Below, in pieces: positions 17,801-23,279 of a stretch of DNA of 53,619 nucleotides. Made by a program: the position numbers and the translations under genes. The notes under the pieces were generated by a model that saw only the letters and a list, made by a program, of their open reading frames with translations, ran no database searches and had not been told where the DNA came from. How positions within the stretch are numbered: position 1 is the stretch's first letter; the number at the start of each line of letters is the position of its first letter. The DNA is from a bacterium BMS3Bbin03 (lineage in GTDB: Bacteria; Zhuqueibacterota; JdFR-76; BMS3Abin05), in contig BDTM01000105.1 in NCBI GenBank assembly GCA_002898015.1, positions 1 through 53,619 on the forward strand, given 5' to 3'.

Positions 17801-20065
17801 TCCTTGTATTTTGGCCACATCGATGAAGCGCTCCTATTTGGGAAAAAGGCTGTTTTGCTGAATCGGGAGTTGGGAAATCTTCGAAATCTTGCGATCGCTC
17901 TGGAACGAATAGGGGATATTTACGATGTGAAAGAAGAATTTCACCTATCGAAAAATTACTACCGGCAAAGTCTTAAATATTTTGAAAAGTTAAAAAATGA
18001 AACGGCGTCCGTCATCATTCTGGTTAAATTAGGGTCCCATTATCTAAAAATGAATAAAAAAGAGGCGGCCCTGGATTATTTTATCAGGGCGGAAGACCTT
18101 TGTCAAATTCATCATCTGGAACCGGAACGGGTTCAGGTTGCCATCTACATTTTAAAATGGGCGCTTCAGTATCATGATTTCCAGCGGGGAGAATACTATA
18201 GAAGTTTTCTGCAAAATAATCTGGCCGTATTGTCCGATCCCTATTTACTGGGCCTGGCGCACCGTCAGTTAGGCGATGCCTTGTTTAAAAAAGAGCAGCC
18301 TTCGCATGCGCTTGAAAATTATCAGAAGGCATTGGAAATATTTAATAGACTTTCGGCTGTCATTGAACAGGCGCGAACGCATAAAGCCATTGCTCTTACG
18401 CATAACTTGCGTGAGGATTTTGAGCAGGCACAGGTACATCTGAAAAAAGCGGTTCAGCTTTTTGAAAGAATTCCGGCGCGGAGTGAACGATTGCGGTTCA
18501 TGCAGCATTTGGTGGATGTACAAGAACACCTAATTGCAAATTTACAGCAGGGAAGCGGTTCGGATAACCAAATTATTGCGCTTCAACAAACCAGCCTGAT
18601 TATTCACTCCATTTTTAGTCTGGAAACGATGCTGCACAATATTATGAACACGGTTATCAATTTGCTCAAGGCAGACAGGGCGGCCATTATTTTTGTGGAT
18701 AAAACGAGCGGCGGCCTTGAGGTAAAAGTAAACCGGGGAATGGAGGATGCCACAATTGAAGACGCACTCCGCATCAGTCAATCGATTGTTGAACGTGTTG
18801 AGCAGACGGGAAATTCGGTTTTATCCCGGGATACAAGGGGAGATGATCGATTCCGCAACAGCAAGAGTGTTCGAAATTTTCGCATCTTTTCACTTATGTG
18901 TGTGCCCCTGAAATTAGAAGATCATCTGATCGGAACGGTTTATATCGACAGCCGGAACCCGGATCGAATTTTTACCTACAGGGATCTGGAATTTCTCGAG
19001 AATATTGCTGATCTGGCCGCCGTGGCCATCAGTAATTCGGAATACTACGAAGATTTGAAAAACAAAAAGGACACGCTTGAAAAAGATGTAAAGCATCTGC
19101 GGGAAGCGATGGAGAAGAATTTCAAGTTCAATAACATGATCGGCAGCAGTAAACCGATGCAGGAAATCTTCAAAGTGGTCTCCAAGGTGCTGGACAAAAA
19201 TGTGGACATCCTGATCCGGGGTGAGAGCGGAACAGGAAAGGAGAAGCTGGCCGGTATTATTCACTTTAACAGCAATCGAAAGGATAAACCGTTTGTCACG
19301 GTAAACTGTGCGGCCATCCCGCCGACTCTGCTTGAAAGTGAGTTGTTCGGCATCGAAAAACGTGTCGCGACAGGTGTCGATATGCATATCGGTAAATTCG
19401 AACAGGCCGACGGCGGGACTATTTTCCTGGATGAAATTGGCGATATGAGTATGGATACCCAGGCAAAAATTCTGCGTGTGGTTCAGGAACGGGAATTTCA
19501 AAGAATCGGCGGCTCTAAAACAATAAAAGTGGATGTGAGGATAATTGCCGCAACCAATAAAAATTTGGAAGAAGCCATGCAAAATAAAACCTTCCGCCAG
19601 GATCTGTACTATCGTTTGAATGTTTTGCCCATTGTTATCCCGCCGTTGAGAGAAAGAAGAGAAGATATTCCGCTTTTGGTTGAATACTTTATGAAAAAAT
19701 ACGGCCCTTCCGGGTTTTCCAAAAAAATAACAAATGCGGCCATGAAAGCGCTTGTTGAATATGATTGGCCCGGAAATGTGCGTGAACTTGAAAATGTGAT
19801 ACATCGTATGATGATTTTTACAGAAAATGGTCATCTCACGGGCAATGATCTTCCGGTGGAAATCCGGGCAAAAAACAAGATTCAGGAAATTATTGATTCG
19901 GGAAAAGGGGGAATGGCTTTAAAAGATTATGAAAGAACCTTATTGGTTGAGAGCCTCAAATTGAATGAGTGGAACATATCCAAAACAGCAAAAACGTTAG
20001 GTGTTCATCGAAATACGCTTCACAGGAAGCTAAAAGCTTATCAAATAGCAAAACCAAAATTGTAA
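14849..20065 (+). CDS. Ser/Thr protein kinase - ATPase - TPR - GAF - AAA+ (sigma-54 activator-like) - Fis HTH regulator
   Basis: A 1738-residue fusion regulator. An Hanks-type kinase at about 10-270 has the glycine loop GEGGSGKVY, ATP lysine K36, catalytic D128 (HRDLKPANILL) and metal D150 (DFG), so it looks active. A second ATPase with Walker A G316-DRGIGKTR follows, as in STAND/AAA_16 modules. TPR-like helical repeats run from about 690 to 1220, and a GAF domain spans about 1250-1400. The AAA+ domain has Walker A GESGTGKE (1458-1465) and Walker B FLDEIGD (D1528/E1529). The GAFTGA loop is replaced by R-V-A-T-G-V (1505-1510), one residue shorter than usual. The C-terminal Fis-type helix contains R-N-T-L-H-R-K-L-K (1721-1729), close to NtrC. 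I chose ATG 14849, 8 bases after a weak AAGAG; an in-frame GTG at 14840 is possible. It probably controls the downstream promoter at 20330. Confidence 0.88.
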   Translation: MLVDNRYFVEKSLGEGGSGKVYKVLDKISGEIQALKVLNPDQISSGNLALFEREFLNLKKLSHPNIIRVYNFGFYKRNQPYFTMDYIDGPPLMKLFQKNFELKLFVQHAIEICLALDYLHDQTIIHRDLKPANILLKKDKDGHYQAVLTDFGMADNFRISHFDPRGGSHFYVSPEAIKGWKIDQRSDLYSLGVTLYEIATGRKPFSAETPVDVLKQHLHKTPDDPSNIRTEIPFDLSRVLFKLLEKEQSARYSSASKVIQDLLQLSPVDIPIPQLQTTAQIWGGGFVGRKAELKVLQNAFEASRSQQNLQFVLVNGDRGIGKTRLLQEFSTQVQLEGGKVFSLNSSDTKKIPYGLIVEMIRQIGVFTPTDVELSEDEAAIWRFILTSERGKNIPIVFENKAQIFDVFVRLLERFTAAIHKNLKKDETRLPLLVILDDFQSASKSIHEFIRYLLYNGSSIKILLTGIIARDVVNLQKFYRAFQSEKIFHWLDLNALNQTDFQAFLSQKFTRVRNFDALANDLCRQTSGNPLYTEYLLQYLIDKQAIVREGNNWLWKGMGDGLGIPGAITELFRSRWDKLEPAAQFLMQAIVFHGEAVLFSFLQAFFETEKEQFLKSIEQLLASGLILREVVDKKSTLRLAQQSWTDFVEEITPPAKAKSIHQHWLHVIEENILEMSNDWVVRLAYHALRSGETEKARNYLPKAADYTRSMFDFSQAVQLYLEYLKLLSREDFEERESVREKLADIYEQQGDFEKSLEIIQDVLKDYEVSKLSTGKIWDWKFRKVDILQKMGRIDDVLNFLTTQHKAWTSLSYKWHAKGHFELGWIYRLKGNFEKAHENYALALDLFKKSSSDADLGYTYNRIGVTYLIQNELDDAEEALVKSLEIFNKISHLRGLAHVHNNLGILYRQKGDSGRALKHYQNCLKIRRATRDISFLPQVLNNLANLQYYEGKWREAFEAYQEVLKVSQGLGLLETTASVLDNLGMLSLYFGHIDEALLFGKKAVLLNRELGNLRNLAIALERIGDIYDVKEEFHLSKNYYRQSLKYFEKLKNETASVIILVKLGSHYLKMNKKEAALDYFIRAEDLCQIHHLEPERVQVAIYILKWALQYHDFQRGEYYRSFLQNNLAVLSDPYLLGLAHRQLGDALFKKEQPSHALENYQKALEIFNRLSAVIEQARTHKAIALTHNLREDFEQAQVHLKKAVQLFERIPARSERLRFMQHLVDVQEHLIANLQQGSGSDNQIIALQQTSLIIHSIFSLETMLHNIMNTVINLLKADRAAIIFVDKTSGGLEVKVNRGMEDATIEDALRISQSIVERVEQTGNSVLSRDTRGDDRFRNSKSVRNFRIFSLMCVPLKLEDHLIGTVYIDSRNPDRIFTYRDLEFLENIADLAAVAISNSEYYEDLKNKKDTLEKDVKHLREAMEKNFKFNNMIGSSKPMQEIFKVVSKVLDKNVDILIRGESGTGKEKLAGIIHFNSNRKDKPFVTVNCAAIPPTLLESELFGIEKRVATGVDMHIGKFEQADGGTIFLDEIGDMSMDTQAKILRVVQEREFQRIGGSKTIKVDVRIIAATNKNLEEAMQNKTFRQDLYYRLNVLPIVIPPLRERREDIPLLVEYFMKKYGPSGFSKKITNAAMKALVEYDWPGNVRELENVIHRMMIFTENGHLTGNDLPVEIRAKNKIQEIIDSGKGGMALKDYERTLLVESLKLNEWNISKTAKTLGVHRNTLHRKLKAYQIAKPKL

Positions 20066-20066
20066 T

Positions 20067-20084
20067 TGCACCAATAGTAGTGCA
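20067..20084. promoter_or_regulatory. Enhancer-type site 1 (TGCAC-N8-GTGCA)
   Basis: TGCACCAATAGTAGTGCA has perfect 5-bp arms with an 8-base spacer. Its right arm also belongs to the perfect palindrome GTAGTGCACTAC at 20077-20088. The centre is about 280 bases upstream of the predicted start of transcription near 20356, a normal range for sigma-54 enhancer sites. Confidence 0.5.
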
Positions 20085-20133
20085 CTACCATTTGCCTGTG
20101 CTATGTGCTTAAAATTTAATTATAAATACGTGA

Positions 20134-20151
20134 TGCACTATTAAATGGGCA
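20134..20151. promoter_or_regulatory. Enhancer-type site 2 (TGCAC-N8-GGGCA, one mismatch)
   Basis: TGCACTATTAAATGGGCA matches the pattern of site 1 with one mismatch in the right arm (GGGCA for GTGCA). Its centre is 67 bases from the centre of site 1 and about 68 from that of site 3. This regular spacing supports the call despite the mismatch. Confidence 0.4.
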
Positions 20152-20202
20152 ATTTTATAACCTCTTGTTTTAAAGTAATTAGAATGAAGCCCTCCTTTTG
20201 AG

Positions 20203-20219
20203 TGCACAATTATTGTGCA
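20203..20219. promoter_or_regulatory. Enhancer-type site 3 (perfect TGCACAAT-T-ATTGTGCA)
   Basis: TGCACAATTATTGTGCA is a perfect 8-bp inverted repeat around a single central base and fits TGCAC-N7-GTGCA exactly. Its centre is about 145 bases upstream of the predicted transcription start, the typical distance of an upstream activating sequence for an NtrC-family activator. Confidence 0.6.
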
Positions 20220-20329
20220 TATTCAGCTTTTGTTGACAAAATTGGTAAAAAACCGAAGAATGAGTTTTTTGATAACCTATTAAAAAACAAGGGATAATTT
20301 TTTATTTTTCTATCGACATTCGACAGGAA

Positions 20330-20345
20330 TGGTACTATAATTGCA
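20330..20345 (+). promoter_or_regulatory. Sigma-54-type (-24/-12) promoter
   Basis: TGGTACTATAATTGCA matches the RpoN consensus TGGCAC-N5-TTGCA with one mismatch. The invariant GG and GC are separated by exactly 10 bases. The predicted start of transcription is near 20356, 41 bases before the ATG of the repeat-peptide gene. It lies directly downstream of a gene for an NtrC-like AAA+ regulator and of three NtrC-like sites, which makes a chance match unlikely. Confidence 0.75.
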
Positions 20346-20396
20346 AACTTTTAACTTGTAGAATTGTCATATTAATAACTTGGGAGGAGGATTGAC

Positions 20397-20579
20397 ATGC
20401 GTTCTTTTGTCAAAGTCGCGGTGGTGGCTGTTAGTGTAGCGCTGGCATTGGGAACAATTCAGTTGACCGCTTTTGCGAGTGGTCCGGTGGACATTCCGGT
20501 CGGTGGGATTATGAGTGGTCCGGTGGACATTCCGGTCGGTGGGATTGCAAGTGGTCCAGTGGACATTCCAGTTGGCTAA
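20397..20579 (+). CDS. Small secreted repeat peptide precursor (3 x SGPVDIPVGG)
   Basis: A 60-residue product I do not recognise from any family. Residues 1-27 form a classical Sec signal peptide: R and K near the start, a Val/Ala/Leu core, and A-F-A before the predicted cleavage. The mature part is then exactly three tandem units: SGPVDIPVGGIM, SGPVDIPVGGIA and SGPVDIPVG-stop. Units 1 and 2 are identical in DNA over 33 bases. Unit 3 differs by four silent third-position changes and no amino-acid change. A strong GGGAGGAGG ribosome-binding site precedes the ATG, a sigma-54-type promoter lies 52 bases upstream, and a terminator follows at 20671. It may be an extracellular signal, a structural repeat peptide or a modified-peptide precursor. 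No modification enzyme is evident nearby. Confidence 0.85.
   Translation: MRSFVKVAVVAVSVALALGTIQLTAFASGPVDIPVGGIMSGPVDIPVGGIASGPVDIPVG
20478..20576 (+). repeat. Three tandem 36-bp coding repeats
   Basis: Units lie at 20478-20513, 20514-20549 and 20550-20576 (the last one nine codons). Units 1 and 2 differ only in the last codon (ATG or GCA). Unit 3 changes CCG to CCA twice, GTC to GTT and GGT to GGC, all synonymous. The repeat starts at the first codon after the predicted signal-peptide cleavage site. Confidence 0.95.
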
Positions 20580-20670
20580 AATATTTAATAGAAATAAACT
20601 GGAAATCTCCTGATAGCTGCCATTTTACAGGCGGGTTGTTTATCGAAACTACCAATGGCAACTTTTATTT

Positions 20671-20706
20671 AAAGGGGGTTGAGCATGTTCTCAACTCCCT
20701 TTTTTT
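20671..20706 (+). terminator. Rho-independent terminator after the repeat-peptide gene
   Basis: The stem AGGGGGTTGAG / CTCAACTCCCT has 11 pairs including one G-T, a six-base loop CATGTT, and is followed by a run of T. With the promoter at 20330 it delimits a transcript of about 350 bases that carries only the peptide gene, with possible read-through into the next two genes. Confidence 0.9.
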
Positions 20707-20728
20707 ATTTGAAGGAGATGTGATTCTA

Positions 20729-21079
20729 GTGAATTCGTACAAAATACAAAATAAGATTGATTATATTTCCAGGCGGTTATCGGCTCATATCACTGTAATC
20801 GCCTATGTACACCGTGATAGTTATAAAGATCTTCGTGAACTATTAATCGATATTTTTCGGAGATTGGCTAAAAATACAAAATATATTAATACCGTTTCTT
20901 TCGGAATTGTGGATGTCCGGTCTGACGATGATTTTGAAAGTTTGATTAAGTCCAGATTTACGCGTGAAGATTTGCCCAAAATCGTCATTTACAGACCCGG
21001 AGGGAGTTCAGTTTTTGAAGTGGATAAAATTGATTTTCAAAAAATAAAAACGGCAATAGATCTTGCCTTAATCTATTAA
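20729..21079 (+). CDS. Small thioredoxin-fold-like protein without CXXC (first of a pair)
   Basis: A 116-residue protein starting at GTG 20729, 11 bases after AAGGAG (20712-20717). The open frame extends further upstream, but that part runs through the terminator at 20671 and has no ribosome-binding site. The predicted order is strand (ITVIAYVHR), helix (SYKDLRELLIDIFRRLAK), strand (VSFGIVDVRSD), helix, then LPKIVIYRPGG with a proline in the usual cis-Pro position, then strand and helix. This fits a thioredoxin or KaiB-like fold, but the CXXC motif is absent, so it is not a redox enzyme. It shares the D-V-x-x-D turn and the [LI]-P-x-[IV] motif with the next gene. The function is unknown; its position suggests a role linked to the repeat peptide. 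Confidence 0.75.
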   Translation: MNSYKIQNKIDYISRRLSAHITVIAYVHRDSYKDLRELLIDIFRRLAKNTKYINTVSFGIVDVRSDDDFESLIKSRFTREDLPKIVIYRPGGSSVFEVDKIDFQKIKTAIDLALIY

Positions 21080-21103
21080 TATTTTTCGTGACGGGTGATT
21101 GTG

Positions 21104-21460
21104 ATGTGGTGGAATATTTTTAACGAGGTGCAGTATCTTCAACTTCGGACGAAGAATCAACCTAAAATTTTTATATGGTTGACGCCTTCACTGAACGACG
21201 TCTACAAAACAAAATTGATCAACATTCTTTCCGCAATTAACCGAAAATTTAAAATCCAGAAAGATGTCATCATTTCTCTGGTTGACGTCAACCGGGATCC
21301 AATGTTACAGGACTTACTAAATCACATCAATCCATCGCACAGGATTCCTTTTGTAACGGGTTATCTTGCCAACGGTGCCACCTATTTTAAATCTCACGAA
21401 TTTTCGACCAGGAAGATGGAAAAACTCATTTGTGAATTGCTGCTTTTCCCTCATAATTGA
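21104..21460 (+). CDS. Small thioredoxin-fold-like protein without CXXC (second of a pair)
   Basis: A 118-residue protein from ATG 21104; an in-frame GTG at 21095 is an alternative start and the ribosome-binding site (GGGTGA) is weak. It follows the previous gene by 24 bases, probably in one transcript. The layout parallels its neighbour: strand KIFIWLTP, helix, strand VIISLVDVNRDP, helix MLQDLLNHI, then IPFVTGYLANGATYF, a final helix and stop. The region where CXXC would sit reads T-P-S-L-N-D. The two proteins look like diverged duplicates with a thioredoxin-type fold and no redox centre. I do not recognise a named family. A structural or peptide-binding role is conceivable. Confidence 0.75.
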   Translation: MWWNIFNEVQYLQLRTKNQPKIFIWLTPSLNDVYKTKLINILSAINRKFKIQKDVIISLVDVNRDPMLQDLLNHINPSHRIPFVTGYLANGATYFKSHEFSTRKMEKLICELLLFPHN

Positions 21461-21597
21461 AGCACAATTATTTTAAGTTGTATCCCCCCAAAACTTAAAT
21501 TATTGAACCTTTCGGAATGCTTACCTGTATTTAAAATCGAATTATCACAATTGGTTAGGTTATTCAATTTTAAACGAAAAAACAGGAGGCTTTTATC

Positions 21598-22086
21598 ATG
21601 AAAAAAGCAATTGGCATTTTAGCCCTGTTGATGGTATTTGCTGCGGGATCTGTGTTTGCGCAGGATTTCCCCAAAGAGGCGATCAATTTATTGAATGCGG
21701 ATCAAAAAGCAAAGATCGAGAAATTGCGCACGGATTTTCAGAAGCAGCAGATCGAACAGAGGGCACAAATTCGCATTGCCCAGTTGGATTTGAAAGAAAT
21801 GCTTCGCAGCAGCAGGGTGCCGGATATTTCAAAAATGGATAAGGAACAGGCCAAAATTTCGCGATTAAAAAGTCGATTGGCCGCAAATCGTTTGCATTTT
21901 TTAATTAATGTTCGTAAAGTCTTAACAGACCAACAGTGGCAAAAGATTCGGGAACTTCGTGGAAAATTAAGAGCAGAACGAATGAAGCGGCGGATGGAAC
22001 GACCCATGCGAGGCGAGCGTTTTCATCGTCCCGAATTTAAGCGGGAACATCATCGCATGAAAATGCCGGTTATGCCGGAAAAATAA
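21598..22086 (+). CDS. Spy/CpxP-like periplasmic protein (LTXXQ type)
   Basis: A 162-residue protein with a signal peptide cleaved after about residue 21 (SVFA-QD). The rest is helical and charged, with two LTXXQ-like segments: LLNADQKAKIEKL near residue 32 and LTDQQWQKIRELR near 108. That is the pattern of the Spy/CpxP family of periplasmic chaperones and stress sensors. The C-terminus is rich in Arg, Met and His. AGGAGG lies 9 bases before the ATG. It precedes an ECF sigma factor, an anti-sigma factor and an RseB-like protein, so it is probably part of, or a target of, that envelope-stress module. Confidence 0.82.
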   Translation: MKKAIGILALLMVFAAGSVFAQDFPKEAINLLNADQKAKIEKLRTDFQKQQIEQRAQIRIAQLDLKEMLRSSRVPDISKMDKEQAKISRLKSRLAANRLHFLINVRKVLTDQQWQKIRELRGKLRAERMKRRMERPMRGERFHRPEFKREHHRMKMPVMPEK

Positions 22087-22095
22087 CATTGACAC

Positions 22096-22126
22096 GGGGT
22101 GCGGAGTCTTGACGCTTCGCCCCCCC
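22096..22126 (+). terminator. Hairpin between the Spy-like gene and the sigma factor gene
   Basis: GGGGTGCGGAG (22096-22106) pairs with CTTCGCCCCCC (22115-22125) with one mismatch and one G-T pair. A short T-rich stretch (TTATTTT) follows. It could act as a leaky terminator that lowers sigma factor expression relative to the Spy-like gene. Confidence 0.5.
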
Positions 22127-22147
22127 TTATTTTAAGGACAGTTCTCC

Positions 22148-22738
22148 TTGCCAGCGAGTGTTGAAAAGAAAGAAAATAGTCTCGTTTCAGATGAAGAATT
22201 GATGAGCCGGTTTCAGTCCGGAGAGCATCTGGCATTCGATAAGTTGGTTAATCGATACCGCGAACGCGCGGTTTCGGTTGCGTTTCAATATTTACACAAT
22301 CTGGAAGAAGCCAAAGATACAGCTCAAGATGTTTTCGTGAAGGTTTTTCAGGCATCCGGTAAATTTAAAAACGGCGAAAAATTTGCACCCTGGTTTTATC
22401 GAATTTTAGTCAATCACACCATCAATATTTATCGACGAAAAAAAGTGGTGCGTTTTTTTTCAATATTTCAAAATGAAGACGATTCCGGGCGAAGCAGTCT
22501 GGCGGATGTTTTGGTTGATCCCCAAAATTTGGAGGAGACGATCGATTTGCAAAATGCCGTTCGGGAAGCCATCCGGCAGCTTCCGGAGAAACTTCGCAGC
22601 GTGGTCATTTTGAGAGAGATTGAAGGGTTTTCGGAGGCAGAAACCACTAAAATTTTAAAGATCCCCTCCGGAACCGTCAAATCGAGGCTTTTTCATGCCC
22701 GGAAAAAATTAAAGAAAATTTTGGAGAAGAGTCTTTGA
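22148..22738 (+). CDS. ECF-type RNA polymerase sigma factor (RpoE-like)
   Basis: A 196-residue sigma factor with region 2 (about residues 35-105, including NLEEAKDTAQDVFVKVFQ and the WFYRILVNHTIN segment) and region 4 (about 140-190, with LPEKLRSVVILREIEGFS and the recognition helix PSGTVKSRLFHARKKL). No region 3 is present, as usual for group IV sigma factors. It starts at TTG 22148, supported by AAGGA at 22134-22138 with 9 bases spacing; there is no suitable ATG nearby. It is followed by its probable anti-sigma factor and an RseB-like protein. It should direct RNA polymerase to envelope-stress promoters when released. Confidence 0.92.
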   Translation: MPASVEKKENSLVSDEELMSRFQSGEHLAFDKLVNRYRERAVSVAFQYLHNLEEAKDTAQDVFVKVFQASGKFKNGEKFAPWFYRILVNHTINIYRRKKVVRFFSIFQNEDDSGRSSLADVLVDPQNLEETIDLQNAVREAIRQLPEKLRSVVILREIEGFSEAETTKILKIPSGTVKSRLFHARKKLKKILEKSL

Positions 22739-22751
22739 AAGGTGATTTTAA

Positions 22752-23279
22752 ATGAAATCTCTTTGCAAAAAAACTCAAAAACGGCTGGATTATATGAATG
22801 GTCACATCGACCATTTCCTTGTGGAATACCCCGATCTGGCAGAGCATTTTAAAAAGTGCAAAGTCTGCCAGGCGGAGGCAAAAAAATTAGTCCGGATATC
22901 GCAGCTTCTGTCCGGTCAGACACTTCACATCTCAAATGAACCGTTCTGGAATGATTTTTCAATTGGGCTGAAGAGGAAACTTCACCGGTCGGATAAAATG
23001 CCGTTTTGGAAAAAAATCCGGAAGGATTTTGCTCAAACGCTGAATCGAATTGTGTTTCGCCCGGTCTATCAATTGGGTTTGGCTTTTGTGATTGTTTTTG
23101 CCCTGTCCTATTTTGGTTACCATTCACTTACCCGGCAGTCCGCTGTTCTGACGAATCCGTATGAATTCTTGTATGAAAGTTACCAGGAAGCTTCAAGCGG
23201 AAACCCGATTTACCGCTCCCTTTCCGATCCAACGGAAGAAATCATTACCATCGCAGAGCTCTCGGGAGATATTAAATGA
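22752..23279 (+). CDS. Membrane anti-sigma factor with zinc-binding motif
   Basis: A 175-residue protein. Near the N-terminus is H32-x3-C36-x2-C39, the HX3CX2C signature of ZAS-type anti-sigma factors, in the cytoplasmic sigma-binding part. A single membrane segment lies at about 106-124 (LGLAFVIVFALSYFGYHSL), followed by a short external tail. The gene starts 13 bases after the sigma factor and its stop overlaps the next start (ATGA at 23276-23279), indicating translational coupling. Its role would be to hold the ECF sigma factor at the membrane until envelope stress triggers release. Confidence 0.85.
   Translation: MKSLCKKTQKRLDYMNGHIDHFLVEYPDLAEHFKKCKVCQAEAKKLVRISQLLSGQTLHISNEPFWNDFSIGLKRKLHRSDKMPFWKKIRKDFAQTLNRIVFRPVYQLGLAFVIVFALSYFGYHSLTRQSAVLTNPYEFLYESYQEASSGNPIYRSLSDPTEEIITIAELSGDIK

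Larger units (their letters stand above)
20066..20396 (+). other. 331-bp promoter/enhancer region of the repeat-peptide gene
   Basis: The region begins directly after the regulator's stop codon. It holds three TGCAC...GTGCA-type sites, a 12-bp perfect palindrome GTAGTGCACTAC (20077-20088) overlapping the first site, an AT-rich stretch (20255-20315) suitable for DNA bending, a sigma-54-type promoter (20330-20345) and a strong ribosome-binding site (GGGAGGAGG, about 20382-20390). No coding frame is visible in it. Confidence 0.7.

Noticed and set aside
18914..19834. 306-residue open frame on the minus strand inside the AAA+ part of the kinase-regulator
   Set aside because: It lies fully antisense to a gene with clear catalytic motifs, has no ribosome-binding site and no recognisable domain; it is a codon-bias shadow.
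20636..20728. Upstream extension of the first thioredoxin-like gene
   Set aside because: The in-frame extension translates through the terminator hairpin and lacks a ribosome-binding site; GTG 20729 with AAGGAG upstream is preferred.
21452..21480. Additional TGCAC-type regulatory site after the thioredoxin-like pair
   Set aside because: GCACAATTATT resembles the left part of the 20203 site, but the right arm is missing, so symmetry is lost.
21500..21532. ECF-type promoter (GAAC...16 bases...TATTT) before the Spy-like gene
   Set aside because: The -35 GAACCTT is suggestive, but the -10 does not match any known ECF pattern and there is no second example to compare.
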